From: Labia minor
Taxonomy: Eukaryota; Arthropoda; Insecta; Dermaptera; Spongiphoridae
DNA length: 64,000 bases
Direction of reading: 5' to 3'
NCBI GenBank assembly: GCA_963082975.1
Contig: OY720344.1
Location: 80,526,053-80,590,052, forward strand
How positions within the stretch are numbered: position 1 is the stretch's first letter; each line of letters begins with the position of its first letter. Positions 10,461 through 23,439 of this stretch are shown here, piece after piece. Below the pieces are notes generated by a model. The model had not been told where the DNA came from and searched no databases. It worked only from the letters and a program-made list of their open reading frames with translations. The translations under genes were made by a program, and so were the position numbers.

Positions 10461-12339
10461 TATCAGATTCATAAAAAAGATATATACAATATATATATCC
10501 TCGTATTTAATTATATAATTAAATTATGAAAGTATAGGTTATAATTAATGTTTAAAATAAAATTAATAAAATTGAATTTCATATTAATTAAAATTTATAA
10601 TGGCTAATATTTATTTAATTATAAAATCAACTATAAAGTAACAAGAGTAATTTCCATAAAGGTATTTGAAAATTTTCAGTCCCAAGGTAGATGAATTTTT
10701 CATTTTTTATGTGTATTCAAGTCAGGGTATCACAAAAAAAGGTGTACACACTAAAGAATTCTAAACTAAATTTTCAATGTGTAAAAGAATTTACAAATAT
10801 CATTCTATTGTCTTGTTATCGCCTGTTCACAATGCCGACAACGTGAAGCGATGGACTGGCACATATCAAGAAACAATTTCTTTAGAATTCTCATATATTC
10901 ACTTTCAATGGTTGTTTTCAATTAATCGACTGTTACAGGTTTCAGAGCGTAGATTTTTTTAGGTCCTTCAATAAAAATAATAGCCCTGGACACAGAGTTT
11001 TTTCAGCTTAAACTTATCTCCAATTCGAATAATGGTGACTCGTGTCGATAGTTCTTTTTGAAACTCTCCTAGATTGTTTTTGAACCTCAACTGTGTTTTC
11101 ATACTTCTAGAACCATGTTAGAATTAATTTCCTTTCACCAAATTTTAATCTGGGTGCCATAAATCAGTTCAATGGAGAATTTTTGTAAAATACCCTCCAT
11201 ATTCCATATCCACTAGAATTATTTTTATCGGAATATCTAGTAAAGATAAAAATAAATTTCTATCTCTCTCTTTCTAAATATATATATATACTTTTCTTAT
11301 GAATTATTAGATAATTATAATAATAAACTAAAAATTGGATCTATATAATTCATATAAATTCATATTTTAATATTTTATTACTTTTATTTAGTTCTCTGTT
11401 ATCCATAAAGTATTTTTTATTAATTTCTTTATAGTTATTTTATATAATTTAATTTTGAACTTAGAGTTTAAGAAATTTCTTCAACGTCATTATTCCAAAA
11501 GACCTATTAATATTTAACATTGATTTCCTACATCTTGCTTTTATCTTTCTAAATTGTCTTACTATCTTCTCAAATTTCTACACCATCCATATCTCTCTCT
11601 TTCAATCCCATATTTCTCCATTATTGTAAATTTTAATTAATATATTTATACTATATTTTATTATTATTTTTATTTATTCATAAAAATAAATATAAATATT
11701 AATGTATATTTGTATGTGTGTGTTTTCTATATAAATTAAAGTGAAATATGGGACAAAAATTTTCAGGAAGGTAAGCACTGATATATTTTTATTTCAAAAA
11801 TGGAAGGGAAGCCCAAAAGAATTTTACTTAAATTTTATTTTATATGTATACCTATATAATTATGTATATATTTTTAAAATATAAAAATTTGTAAATTTAA
11901 ATTAATAGAAAATTTTGAAACTTAATTACCATAATAAACGAGGGCAAGAATATTTGTTTAATTCTAAGTTTGGATTAATTTGATGGTTGGCTCACTTTAA
12001 CTATATTATTATCTATATCTATTCCTTTATACTTTAAAATTATAATTTTATTTAAAAAAATTAAATATATATTTGCTAATAGGAAAAAAATATATTGAAA
12101 TTATTTTGTTAATGTTATTTTACAACATATCAAATGTATAAAAAAAACCTATAAAAATAGAAAAAAATTAGTCAAAATAAATGGTAATAATAATAATAAT
12201 AATACTAGAAGATGAAACTTGAAAAATACCATTTCATATGTAAATGTTTGTTTTCAAACTGAAAAATAAAAATACAATGCAAATAAAACAAATGAAAAAA
12301 TGAGCTTTCTAATCAATTGTATATACCTATATACTTTGT

Positions 12340-12857
12340 ACATATAGTATAATCTGAAATGGGTTTTCCGGTATGGTTATCAGCTCGTTCTTCGATTCTG
12401 ATTTTATCTCATCAATTGTGGAAAAAACTTTCATTGGTCTCTTCAATTATTGGAATACAAAAAAGTAGCAGGGAGCCAAATCTGGTGAATACGGTGGTTG
12501 AGATATTGTTACGGTGTTGTTTTTGGCCAAAAAATCACGAACAAGCAATGATGTGTGAGCTGGTGCATTATACATGATTTGTTTTCCACTATTCCCAACA
12601 TTTAAGCCGTATTACTTCAAGCAAACGTTGCATAACTTCCTTGTAGTATTCCTATTTACAATACGACCTGTTGGCAAGAACACATGATGCACCACGCCAC
12701 GTAATCGAGGAAAACAGTGAGCAAAACCTTCACATTTGATACCACTTATAAACATTTTTTTAAGACAAAGTAGACTCGCCGAAAGCCATAGTCAATATTT
12801 TAGGAGCGTTGGAGCACTTTATTCCATTGTTAACGCAAAATTTAATACAGATTCCAT
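12340..12857 (-). pseudogene. mariner-type transposase pseudogene
   Basis: The minus strand from an ATG at 12857 reads MESVLNFALTME. Further fragments in changing frames follow: KILTMAFGESTLS (N-terminal helix-turn-helix region), RLRGVVHHVFLPTGRIVNRN, then NAPAHTSLLVRDFLAKNNT and PPYSPDLAPC near 12480-12560. These are hallmark segments of mariner/SETMAR-like transposases; the NAPAHT and YSPDLAPC motifs surround the second and third catalytic acidic residues. Several stops and frameshifts make it dead. The full family protein is about 345 residues; this copy is roughly half of that with internal loss. Confidence 0.85.
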
Positions 12858-13002
12858 GATAGATTTTTTTTAAGTAAAAAATCGAAGACACAAACTTTTT
12901 CAGTTATCAAAAACAAACTACTAATCCAAAATGGCTGACAATGACAACATATGAAAAACATATGTGTATCAACATAGTAAAAAAAATTTCGATAATCGAA
13001 TG

Positions 13003-13300
13003 CAGTGGCGTAACTAAGGGGGGGGGGGGGGGCAGGGGGGGACATATGTCCCCGGGCGCCAAATTTAGGGGGCGCAAAATTAGGGAAGCCAATTTGGAAC
13101 AAAAGAAGAATTAATATTTAAAGTTAAACTGTATTTTGTGTAAGTCAATAAATATTCTTTATACTCTTATTAAAATCTGTTAAACCTGTTTCGATATTCG
13201 TCATTAATATTCTTTAAAAAAAAATTAAATTAAATATATAAGAAAGGGGGCGCTAATTTCTCAGTTGCCCCAGGTGCAAGAACCTCACGGTACGCCACTG
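13003..13300. mobile_element. hAT MITE, 298 bp, exact TSD
   Basis: The ends are CAGTGGCGTAACTAAGG and CGGTACGCCACTG (inverted). ATCGAATG is duplicated at 12995-13002 and 13301-13308. A G run of about 16 bases and the CGGGCGCCAAATTTAGGGGG block lie near the left end. It is inserted just 5' of the mariner pseudogene. Confidence 0.9.
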
Positions 13301-13842
13301 ATCGAATGTACAAAGCCCGCGAACATTCAAAATTCACCTTTTCTTTTGAACAGAATTTACAGTCATAAATAGAAAAAGAAGAGTGAAAATCACTATCCTG
13401 CTTAGGCAGACAATTCCTAAAAATAGGTTAACCAGTTAGTAATTCTATAAATTAATAAATTTGAATTTAATTATTAAAATCCTGGAGTCAATTTTATTTT
13501 ATTTAATGAAATTGGAATCATTTTAATAATTTTTAAAAGCTTCCTATTTTATATTTTATATATAATGTAGAGAATTTTTATCAAATTCCTATTAAATATT
13601 AGCCGCTATAGATTTAAATTATTGATTTATCAATAATTCATGTAAGGAATTCAATTTTATTAATTTTGAGTTAAATATTAATTATTCTTCCCTTTCTACT
13701 CGGCCTCGGCCAAATAGCTGAGACAAGTACTCTGAATTTTATTGTAAATATTATTAGAAATAATTAGGATAATATCAAAAATTAATTAGAACTAAATAGA
13801 ATATATATATATATATATAACTTATGAATTTGATTATTGTAT

Positions 13843-14024
13843 GTAGTTTTAAAGATGACGTGTTTTGCAAGAATATTGCAAATTGATGCCATAAAGTAAA
13901 ATTTTATTAATATAAACTAAGATAGATAAAGTAGGCGGTATATTAGGTAAATACCGTCCGTTGAGATTTATTTGATGTCTACCTTAAGAGAATATGTGAA
14001 CATAGGTCAAGGGATACCCTAAAG
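13843..14024. repeat. Right arm of the inverted repeat with 10276-10460
   Basis: It ends GGTCAAGGGATACCCTAAAG, the inverse of the left arm start. No clear matching target duplication is visible outside either arm. Confidence 0.7.
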
Positions 14025-14189
14025 TGACCTTTCTAGTAAAATAATATGTGATTCTCCAACAGTGTTAAAATTAAATTAAAATATTTAAAATTATTTCATT
14101 TCACTTCAATTTTTGAACGAGAGTTAGATAAATGTGTCGAAAAGTCACAGGGAGTTATTATTTAGGCCTATTGTTTATGTTTTTACTAA

Positions 14190-14300
14190 CTCACCAGATA
14201 GTATTGCGATCACGAAAATTTTCGATTACGAGAATTTGATGTTTTGATGTTTTGAAGGTTCCTAAATTATTTTCAGGTTGAGGAAAATGGCTGTGAGTAT
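14190..14300 (+). repeat. Fragment of the AGTATTGCGATCACGAAAATT repeat family
   Basis: The segment AGATAGTATTGCGATCACGA with a following TTTTCGAT..CGAGA..TTTGATG block recurs at 59040-59110 (same orientation) and at 23480-23585 (reverse). Confidence 0.6.
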
Positions 14301-14308
14301 GTATATCT

Positions 14309-14560
14309 TCAATATATATAAAAGAAGGTTTTTATCTGCACATTGCTCAGAATTTAAATATTTTTGCATATCTTCGCGTTTCATAATCTCTAGATGCCAA
14401 AAGTGACTTTAGAATTTTTCATGTCTATCTGTCTGTCCGGAACTTCTCATGTTATAGACTCAAAATTGGCTGAACCGATTTCGATGAAATTACATCACAA
14501 TATTCTTGCATATCTCTATTTGTTCATAGGCTATGTATTTTATTAATATCTAATCAATAA
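14309..14560 (+). mobile_element. Helitron 5' end, 3' part missing
   Basis: It starts TCAATATATATAAAAGAAGG and continues with the CATTGCTCAGAATTTAAA, CATGTCTATCTGTCTGTCCG and GGCTGAACCGATTTCGATG blocks. The last resembles the GGCTGAACCGATTT motif common near insect Helitron 5' ends. Homologous to 42480-42691 (minus). No CTAG-type 3' terminus follows in order. Confidence 0.6.
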
Positions 14561-15779
14561 CCACTGAAATTATTTTTTTAAAATTTGATATGTAGACGTT
14601 CTTTATTTCTCTCTTTCTCTCGTTCTCTCTTTTTTATTGTATTGTGATTTTCATGAATTTTATAAACTATGAATTGCTAAATATCTTAATTTAGAATCCG
14701 CATTCATACAAGCATAAAATAAGATATGAAACGATAATCCAGCAATATTGCTTTGTATACATTATATAAAAGATATTTATAAATTTCTTACAGAAGATTT
14801 TAGCTTATCATCTTTCAAAATTCATTTAATAAACTTTCATATGAAAAAAAAATGAATGACTCGAATTATTAAACAACATCGAAATGAATAAGCAAGATTA
14901 AAAAAAGACTATATCCTGCTGTAAAAAAAATTCAATTAAAAATTGAACGAAAAAAGTGGGAGTAGAAGGAGTGAGGATAAAGTTTATCAACCAATCCCTT
15001 CGGGGAGGAAAAGAACATAAAGAATAATATTATTATTTTATCCGCAATGTTAGTAAGCGCTTAAATACTTTAATTAAGAAACATTATATACTTATATATA
15101 TATCTTATATATAAAATTCTCGCGTCACAAAACTTTGAAAAAATACTCCTCCGAAACGGCTGGACCGATTCTTATGAAATTTTTTATGTATATTCAGTAG
15201 GTCTCAGGGCATGTCAGACTTCCTTTATAAAACCGCTAATTGGTAAGGTGTGTCCAGGGGGTGGAATTTAGATAAAATTAGTTTAGTTACAATGCTAGAT
15301 CATAAAGGCGCTGGTGGCGATAATTTGACATGTATATAAGTCCTAATTCGAGACTTGCAAACGAGAATGGTGCGTAGTCAAGTCAGCAAGGGCGTCATCT
15401 TATGACGTTGCGCCATCAGTTCGAAACTCGCAAAGGTACATTTTTTTTTAAGTATTATATATTTTACAAATTTATTAATTTTTATTATTTTAATATTTTA
15501 TTAAATTATTTTATTTTATTAAATTCAATTTTATTATTAAATTTTATTTTATTAAATTAATAGTTATGTCAATTAATTTTTTGTGTATAAAAAAACATAT
15601 ATAAAAAGCTATATGATTAATTGAAATATTGTAAATATTAGAAAAATAAAAATAAAAATATAAATATTAAAAACATCTTTTTATTGTATTCTTTGCGCTA
15701 CTAAATGACAACATGTTTATATCAAATTTTTAAAAATTAATTTCTTAGGTTGTTAATTAGATATTATTAAAATTTATAG

Positions 15780-15905
15780 TCTATGAACAGAAATGAAAAA
15801 TTCTAAAGTCACTTTTGGATTCTAGAGGACATGAAACGCGAATATACGCAAAAAAATGTAAATTCTGAGCAATGTGTAGATAAAAATTTTTTTATATATA
15901 TATTG
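15780..15905 (-). mobile_element. Reversed Helitron 5' fragment inside the mosaic
   Basis: The minus strand reads TCAATATATATATAAAAAAAT near 15905, then CATTGCTCAGAATTTACA and CTAGAATCCAAAAGTGACTT, matching the 5' region of 42112-42691. Homology continues weakly down to about 15600 (GTAGCGCAAAGAATACAAT). Confidence 0.6.
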
Positions 15906-16189
15906 ATATTTACAATATCTCAATTGATCTTATTGGTCTTTTAAACTTTGAAAACATTCACATTACGGCTATAATTTAATACTATTAATTTTTAAGATTA
16001 TGTGAGTAAATAATTTTAATTAAGAAAATTTGATCTCATAATTGGATTTTCACTTAAGATTTTAATATATATTTTTTTAATATTATTTTTATAGTAGTTT
16101 AGTGTTATGCTAATTTCTTTATATTTTATTTTTATTTTGTTTACTTTGTTTTTTTTTAAATAAATTAATAACATTTAAAGTAGCATAAA

Positions 16190-16725
16190 AAAATTAATCG
16201 AAGCAGGAAAAGTGATGGGGTTTGAAATTAATACTGATAAGACAAAATAATTAGTATCAGAGAGAATAATATTTGCAAAGAATTTAAATCGAGGTTGCAA
16301 TCGGGAAATTATTATCAAAGGGGATCAAAATTATTAAATTATTAATTGTATTATATGGGTGGGAGGCATGGTCTATAACTCTGGGAGATGAGAGTAGATT
16401 CAGAGTATTTGAGAATAGGATTCTTCCCATCATTTATGGGCCAAAGAAAGATGAGGACACCGGCGAATAGCGGAGACTGCATAACAAGGAATTGAATGAC
16501 CTCTATGCATCTCTAGATATAGTTAGGGTTATAAAAGCGAGAAGGCTGGGATCGGCAGGGCACATGGCTAGAATGGGAGAGGAAAAATATATTGGTGGGG
16601 AGTTCGATTGGAAAACGTCCGTTTGGAAGACCAATTGTGAACAGGGTGGACAATATAGGAAGGAACGTGAGAGAGATGGGACAGGGTAGGAGTTAGATGG
16701 TTATAGCTCAGAATAGGGACACTCG
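16190..16725 (+). pseudogene. LINE fragment carried inside the Helitron
   Basis: It encodes broken pieces in the usual LINE order: KKLIEAGKVMGFEINTDKTK, a deletion, then EAWSITLGDESRFRVFENRI, DLYASLDIVRVIKARRLGSA and the RKERERDG-equivalent of the C-terminus in other frames. It ends at the point where the G run and Helitron 3' end begin (about 16725), so the GATA tail and final codons are absent. Confidence 0.75.
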
Positions 16726-16796
16726 GGGGGGGGGGGAACAGGGGGCGGAGCCCCCGTCTAGGTGTGGATAGCGCCGAAGGCGCTCGGAGCAGCTAG

Positions 16797-16835
<39 letters not shown>

Positions 16836-17149
16836 TATAATCATTTAAATATTAATAATACATTGCCTCATTATTTACGGTTATTAATAAATAATCAAGG
16901 AATTAATGAGAATATTCAGTTGAAAAGAATTAATTAAATGTGACTTACTTAATTTTAAAAAAAATATGGAAGTAGAAATAGTCGGTAATACTAGGGCAAT
17001 TTTGGGGAGTGTAATTACAAAAAAAAGTTGGATTGATTGAAAGACGAAATTTCATTTTATGAATTATTTATTTAGAGTATAGATTGAAAAGTAAAAATTA
17101 TTTTTAGTGGAGATTATATAACTTAACTTCCATTCACCTCCTCCCTCCG

Positions 17150-17345
17150 TCCCAAAATTAGAACCATAAAATCGAAAGGGTTCGAAGAATGAGACATTTA
17201 GCTCCATTTTGTTTTCCATGAGTAGAAAATATAAAAATAGTTAACAGAGATTTAGGAGTGAATAGAAATTGGATGGAGGTGGTTCAGATTTGGGATGTTT
17301 GAATGAATACTTTCGCTGTAGCTAGAAGAGATGATTATGAAGTAA
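17150..17345 (+). pseudogene. Very degenerate LINE C-terminal fragment
   Basis: The translated plus strand gives IVNRDLGVNRNWMEVVQIWD, then a stop and AVARRDD. This parallels the VGRDVREMGEGRDWKVVAQN and AAAKDF segments of the better copies. No tail repeat is visible. Confidence 0.4.
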
Positions 17346-17579
17346 GATAAAAAAATAATCTACATAACACCAAAGAAATTTCAATTTATTTTTTACACTT
17401 ATTCTGATGTAAATTATGAATTTTATTCGCAATTCATATTTATCCATTGTCGTATACAATTAATAATAATATGAGTAGTTGTTGCCTGATAGTTAATTAT
17501 ATATATGTAGTTAGCTTATACAAAAAATTTTATTTTAGAGGGATATATATATAAATATATACTGGGGCATTAGTATATA

Positions 17580-17755
17580 CACGGTCCGCCATGTAACATT
17601 TTTTTTAAATGCAATAAAACAAAAACGGTTGGATGAATTTTCAAATTTATTTTTTCATAGTGAAGTATAGACATTCCGATTATTTATGAAATACTATTTC
17701 ATTCAAATGGCTGCCTAGGCTGGCCTTGCAATACATGTTACTTGGCGGACCCTGT
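17580..17755. mobile_element. MITE, 176 bp, with 8-bp TSD
   Basis: The ends CACGGTCCGCCATGTAAC and GTTACTTGGCGGACCCTGT are imperfect inverted repeats. AGTATATA is present directly outside both (17572-17579, 17756-17763), although the flank is AT-rich. No coding content. Confidence 0.7.
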
Positions 17756-19514
17756 AGTATATATATAATATAAGAAAGTGAAAATAACAATTTTGATTGC
17801 AAAAAGTTAATATTTAATTGTTATGATTTAAATAATAGGTGTTATTGAAATTATTCATTAAAGATAATTTTAAAATTTTTTCCAAAAAACTATATCAAAT
17901 AGAATTTATATTTTTATCTAAATTGAACCTCTCTAAAAGGAAAATAGTATGGGTTTTATTTATTTAGTTTCTATTTCTTATTTATATAACAATAATTTAA
18001 TTATAAACCTTTTAGCTCTTTAATATATTATTAAGACCGAAACTATATTATCTACACATTTTTTAAACAAATTATGCAAAGGGTGGAAAATTTTTATTTC
18101 CAGAATTTCTAATTAGAATTTAAAATTATTATTTGTAAATTATTTTAACGAGCTAAGAATATTAAAACATGTTTATAAAGTGCACGTAATTGAAAGTAAT
18201 TCCATTGTGGTAATGTAATTAAATGTTCTCTCTGAGGGATATATATTTAAATGTCAATTATAGTATATATATATTCTATACTATATTGGAATATATATAT
18301 ATATATATATATCATGTTTTCATATTGAATTAAACGTAAACGTAAAGTTTTTAAACAATTCTATATTAAAACTCATTTTTAATAAATAAATATTTTTTTT
18401 TAAATCACTTTCATTAATTTAGTTCATTATAAAAATATATATATATTTTTGAACTAATAACAAAAGAACAACATTTAAACAAAATTCAACTTTAATCATC
18501 CTGATTCCCTCCTTTAAAATTCATACATTCATGTCAGGGCTTCTGTAATTTTTTAAACTTTTTTCTGAGAATGAATTGCCTTAAAAATAGGCTCCGAATT
18601 TTCATTATAGTCTGTTTTCTTGTAGGATTATTTTCATACAGCCATTAGTGAGTTTTGGTGACAAACTCATTTATTTAATTTTAACATCGTTTTCATTAAC
18701 ATGTGACAGAAATCAGAGTAGAAAATTGCAGTATCCTATTCTTAATATTGGATAAATGAAAAATAGATGAATGTCATCGGTATCTTTATCTGGTAAATTA
18801 TTACTGGGAAGACGTTTGACGGCGAGTCATTGACTACAAAAGCTAGTAGTCAGAGGACGCCCATTATTAATTCTTTTCAGGTGTACTAGATGGAGATAGT
18901 AAAATAGATAAGTCTTTCATAATTTTTACTTGGGGGATGCGATAAATTGGTTGCTCGAGCATCTCATATCTCATATTTTAATCTTTTGGAGATTACAGAT
19001 GGAGCATAGAGAGTTGGGATTGATTCTGTAGCTATTTCAGTGGGAGTAAAAAGATAGGTCTCTTTACTTGTTCTTAATTTGTCCATCATTGAGTGAGATA
19101 TATTTGAGAAAATTATTATGATTTCTCAAACGTGTGTAAATAAATCGGGGTATAGTAGCTTTAAATATCAAGAGGGAAAAGAGGATAGAGTTTAGTGAAT
19201 CTCTTCGATATTAATCTTCTGTGTTCGGGTATTGTTTCTCAGAAAGATTTAATCATGTTGATTACCTTGGAACTAATTTGTATTTTCGATACTGTTTTTT
19301 GAGAGAATATCGCTCTTCTCCTCCCAGTAAATGATTATGATGTTTATAGTAGAATGTTTGTGACTGTTTATTAAGGATATTCCTTTGTAATTTCCAATGA
19401 ATGAACATTTTTATGTTGGATGTCTTCCCGGTACTTCTCCTTGAGAAATTATAAGATTAAAATATTGCAATATTATTAATCCATTGGATGTGGTATTTAT
19501 AAGACTCATATATA

Positions 19515-19705
19515 AAAGTACCGGGACACCGAGCCTCGGCTCGGTAATTAAGTTAAAAAAAAAATTCATTATTATTGGGTTTGGCTGATAATATTAATAC
19601 TTGAGACACCGAGCTGATATACAATTCTTTAATTATTTATTACAATTATTAAATGTTGCATCATTGCATCAATCTGATTAAAATGAATGGAACTTGGTGC
19701 TTTTT
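19515..19705. repeat. Hairpin-ended repeat, reverse copy of the 1-170 family
   Basis: It begins with the perfect hairpin ACCGAGCCTCGGCTCGGT and ends with AATCTGATTAAAATGAATGG, the inverse of the segment at about 45-65. Confidence 0.55.
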
Positions 19706-20639
19706 GAGCTATTTATCTGATCAAAGAAAGAATAATACTGAACGACATCTGCAAAGTGCATCAGTTTAATTGCTTATTAAAAATGTAATCTCTTTATATC
19801 TACGTCCTCCATTCTAAAAGAAACCGAATTTTAAAAAAAAACAAAAAACCAATGTTAAATATTATGTAATATGTTTAATTAATTCTTATTAAAGGGTATT
19901 TAAGGAGATTGAAAACAAAAGATAATAGAGTAGTCAATAATTCCTCGAGGCCCTTATTCATATTTAGATATGCAGGGACCATGCAGCATTGGATTTACCA
20001 GCAGCAAGAATTAATTAATTTCGTATTATTGAATTACAAGATTGTTTGCGGACTAGAATATTTAGAGACTTCAAGTACGCTAAAAGTTGATAATTCAATT
20101 TTGTATTTCAATAAATATGTATATATTAAGGTCAAAGGTCAAATTTAAAAAAGCCTTATTTTTTTTTTGAAATATATATCCATATACATAATTTATAATT
20201 TACTATATTATCTGCAAGAAAGAATAAAAAAATAAATGAATATTTAATTCGCGTTAGTTTATTTATGCATTTTAATTAAAAATTGAAATGAATTTAAAAT
20301 TTCTCTTCTTCAATCAAATATTAAGATTCAATTAGACATATAATTGACAAGAAAAGGATTGTAAGGTTTATAAATATTATTTAGATAATATTCTGGTTGT
20401 TTCACTGTTGGAATCATCCGGGACGATAGTTCAAGTTGATGTGGATATCCTTGAAACAAATATTTTATTAAAAAGTCACTAATATATAAATAATTCACGT
20501 CTCTTTCATTGTAAAGGATCTATTTATAAAGAATATAACAATTTATTCTAGTAAATAGAAATAATTAATTATTAATGATAGAAAAAATAAAGTATTTAAA
20601 TTTATATATATATAAATGTTAGGTTTCCGTGCAAATTTT

Positions 20640-21066
20640 GAAAGAGTTTTTTCCAGGTTGTTTTCACGAATGCTAAAACTTTATTCTCAACGTTTCGGTG
20701 CCCATTTTAGCGCCCATTCTTAGCCTGTGGGGCCAAGTGTCATAGGAAGATTTTTGGGTTAATTAGAGGGTTGAAATTTTACTTACAGTGGTGTGAGGCT
20801 CCGATTTTTTTTTGTCCAGTGATGCTTAGGCGAGCCAGACCTTAGTTCAATGTGATAGTGATGTATGATCGGATATTTCGGACTCTCAACAATGTAAGTA
20901 AACTTCAGCCCTCCAATCAACCCTAATATCCTCCTATGACTCCCCTCCCGTCACACAGACTAAGATCCGGATTTGGAAAATTCTCTTCTCTTAAATCACT
21001 TGAAAATGAGGTTAAAATGGGCGCAAAAACGTCGAGAAAAAATGCTCAGTGAAAACAATCTTCAAG
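20640..21066. mobile_element. Foldback (long imperfect palindrome) element
   Basis: The left arm (about 20658-20800: TTGTTTTCACGAATGCTAAA, GCCCATTTT, GTCATAGGAAGATTTTTGGG, ACTTACAGTG) pairs with the inverse of the right arm (about 20893-21066). The loop is about 100 bases. A partial third relative lies at 31545-31720. No ORF; class unknown. Confidence 0.65.
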
Positions 21067-22934
21067 TATATATGGTATGTGTTCATTAAAACTTTTTAGC
21101 AAGTTTTTATTATCAAATGGTTTTTCCAATTATTTTCAAGCGTTTTGTTGGGTGGTAATTGTTAATGTCATTGTCAGTGTTCTTCTAAGATTGATAATGC
21201 AGTAAGTATATATATAAGTGCGAAGATTACCCATTCATTCAATCGAAAATTCTAATATCGATGAAGACCATGAAGGCAGACTGAGCAACTAATTATATGT
21301 AACGGTAAAAAGAAATTAAAAAATTAAAATTTAAGATAAAAATTGATATAAATAAGAAATCATGAGCTTAAGATACGTTTATAGGTGTATAAGTGTATAA
21401 TTACATACTAGGAGAAAGCTCTTGTTATAATATGCACTGGTAGGTAAAAAAACCGTTCCTGAGATAAGGAGTGGCAATGAATATTCTCAAAATCTGCGAT
21501 TGATTTTAAAATTTCACAAAAAAATTAAAAATTAACAATTATACAAAACGCGTTGAAATTTGAAAACAGTTCAAGTATTTTCCAAGAATAAATCAGTTTT
21601 TACAACCACTCTGGTTTCTTGCCTACCAATGTCGTCACGATGTTGTCTCCTAGAAGACAAGATATTTCCAAAGAAGTGACACTAGATTATTTAGATTTAA
21701 TTTATTCATATCTATGCGATTTGTTATTCTTTTTTTACAATATTAAAGTGGTGTCAATCAGACAATTTGTGTATAAAAAAATCTAACCACTATTCAGTTA
21801 TCAAACGACGTATATTTCCATTATCATGAAATTTTAATTTAGCTATCAGAATCGTATTGGTTGAATTTATTCTAGATCTATTAGAAAAAAAAATATTTGT
21901 TTCATATACTATTGATTAATGTTTGTACTAATGACTTGAAAAGGTCATGTAGATAACCTATTTTATATTGGTAGTAAAAATATTCAAGGCTAATTGAATT
22001 ATTATTTTTATTTATATATATTAATAAAAATTTAATAAATAAATGCAGAAATAATGTATTCTAATAAAAAACAAATCTATTCATAAATTTAATAAAGTAA
22101 TATATATATATATATATATATATAAGGTTAAATTTTAATAAATAAAAAATTAATCATCGATAAAAAAAGGGAGAAAAAATTAAAATTGACAATGAATTGA
22201 TTTTTTATTTACTTTCGCTAAAAGTATTATATTCTATATAAAAATAAAATAAATTACTAATTTTTAAAGCGGGTATTATCGCGATAGCCATTTATTAATT
22301 AAGATTATATCAAATGTTAATTATATATGTTTTTTAAAGATGACCAAAAACATATCCAAATGATCGGACATTCCTGAAATCGACAATAGGAGCAGCTATG
22401 GCGATGCTCGGAAAATTAAAGAAAAAAAAATATAGTCAATCCCTTTCAAAATAAATTTATAAATTGATAATCTAATATCTATTTTTATAAACCTTTATAT
22501 AATTTTCTATTTTTTATTTTTTTTTTTATTTTTACTACCAAAATTTATGCATATATTTAAAAAAATATTAAATTTTAAATAAATTAATAATAGTGTTAGT
22601 AGAAGTTCATCCACCTACGCAAACGTTTATAAACGACTTTCTTATAAAGTTTTTTTGTGGTTTATTTTTTTGTTCTTTAAATAAAAGTTAACCTACATTA
22701 TAAATGTTGTCAAATCGAAATATTTAAATATTAAAGAGAGAAAAATCTAATTTTATATATTTTATGGGTACAATTGGAGCAATTTCATTATAGAACTTTA
22801 AATTGTTTCATTATCTTATCAGAAAATTTAATTTATTATTTGCTGATTTTAAATATTATCTCAAAGAAATGTCTATGCTTAATTTCTAAAAGATCAATAA
22901 ATATAAATGAAAATATAAAGAAAATTATAAATAA

Positions 22935-23215
22935 AAAAATCTGGAGTGTCCCCACTCGATTATCTCGCATTTTTGAATTGGATTAATTAACATATATTAT
23001 ATTTAAATTAAATTTAATTAATTATATAAATTATAAACTAAAATTAATAAATAATATTTAATAAACCAGCGCGTGTTTAGCTCTTTGTTAATGACACCAC
23101 GTGCTGGCGTGTGAATCGCAGTGAACGTGTTAAAAAATTAATGCCGGTACTTTCAGCGATTCAATCAAGCTGAAATTCTATATATAACAGTTTTATACAA
23201 TTTTTAATCATGTGA
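22935..23215 (+). repeat. Interspersed repeat, inverted relative at 59370-59615
   Basis: Segments AGTGTCCCCACTCGATTATC, CCACGTGCTGGCGTG and CCGGTACTTTCAGCGATTCA are present here and, reverse complemented, at 59370-59615. The CCCGCAT-type start is also echoed at about 32748-32775. Unclassified. Confidence 0.6.
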
Positions 23216-23259
23216 AAAATTATTATACGTATATCTATGATTAAATTAAAATATCTTTT

Positions 23260-23432
23260 AAATAAGAACACAAAAAGATATGATAATATAATGTAATATA
23301 TGATTGCAACAAAATGAATGAAAACCTTTTACACACAGATTTTCAACGAAATACTTTGTATTACTTCGGGGGTACAGGGGGCGGAGCCCCTGTCTAGATG
23401 AGAAGAGCGCCGAAGGCGCTCTTCTCATCTAG
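23260..23432 (+). mobile_element. Helitron 3' end
   Basis: It contains GTATTACTTCGGGGGTACAG, the hairpin AGAGCGCCGAAGGCGCTCT and the terminal CTAG (23429-23432) followed by T. It matches the 3' part of 42112-42691 and the last 70 bases of 15103-16796. The 5' part is not recognisable, so it is truncated. Confidence 0.7.
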
Positions 23433-23439
23433 TATATAT

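Larger units (their letters stand above)
15103..16796 (+). mobile_element. Mosaic non-autonomous Helitron, about 1.7 kb
   Basis: The 5' end is TC (15103) followed by TTATATATAAAATTCTCGCG and CGAAACGGCTGGACCGATTC, a signature of insect Helitron 5' ends. The 3' end has a hairpin (GCGCCGAAGGCGC) about 12 bases before the terminal CTAG at 16793-16796, followed by T as expected for A/T insertion. No Rep-helicase frame exists. Inside are a reversed piece of a second Helitron family (15780-15905) and a LINE fragment (16190-16725), so either it captured them or they inserted later. Whether 15103 and 16796 are ends of one insertion is an inference. Confidence 0.65.

Noticed and set aside
18500-19450. 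Possible decayed gene in a moderately GC-richer intronic stretch
   Set aside because: I tried several frames and found no run longer than chance and no recognisable motif or splice pairing.
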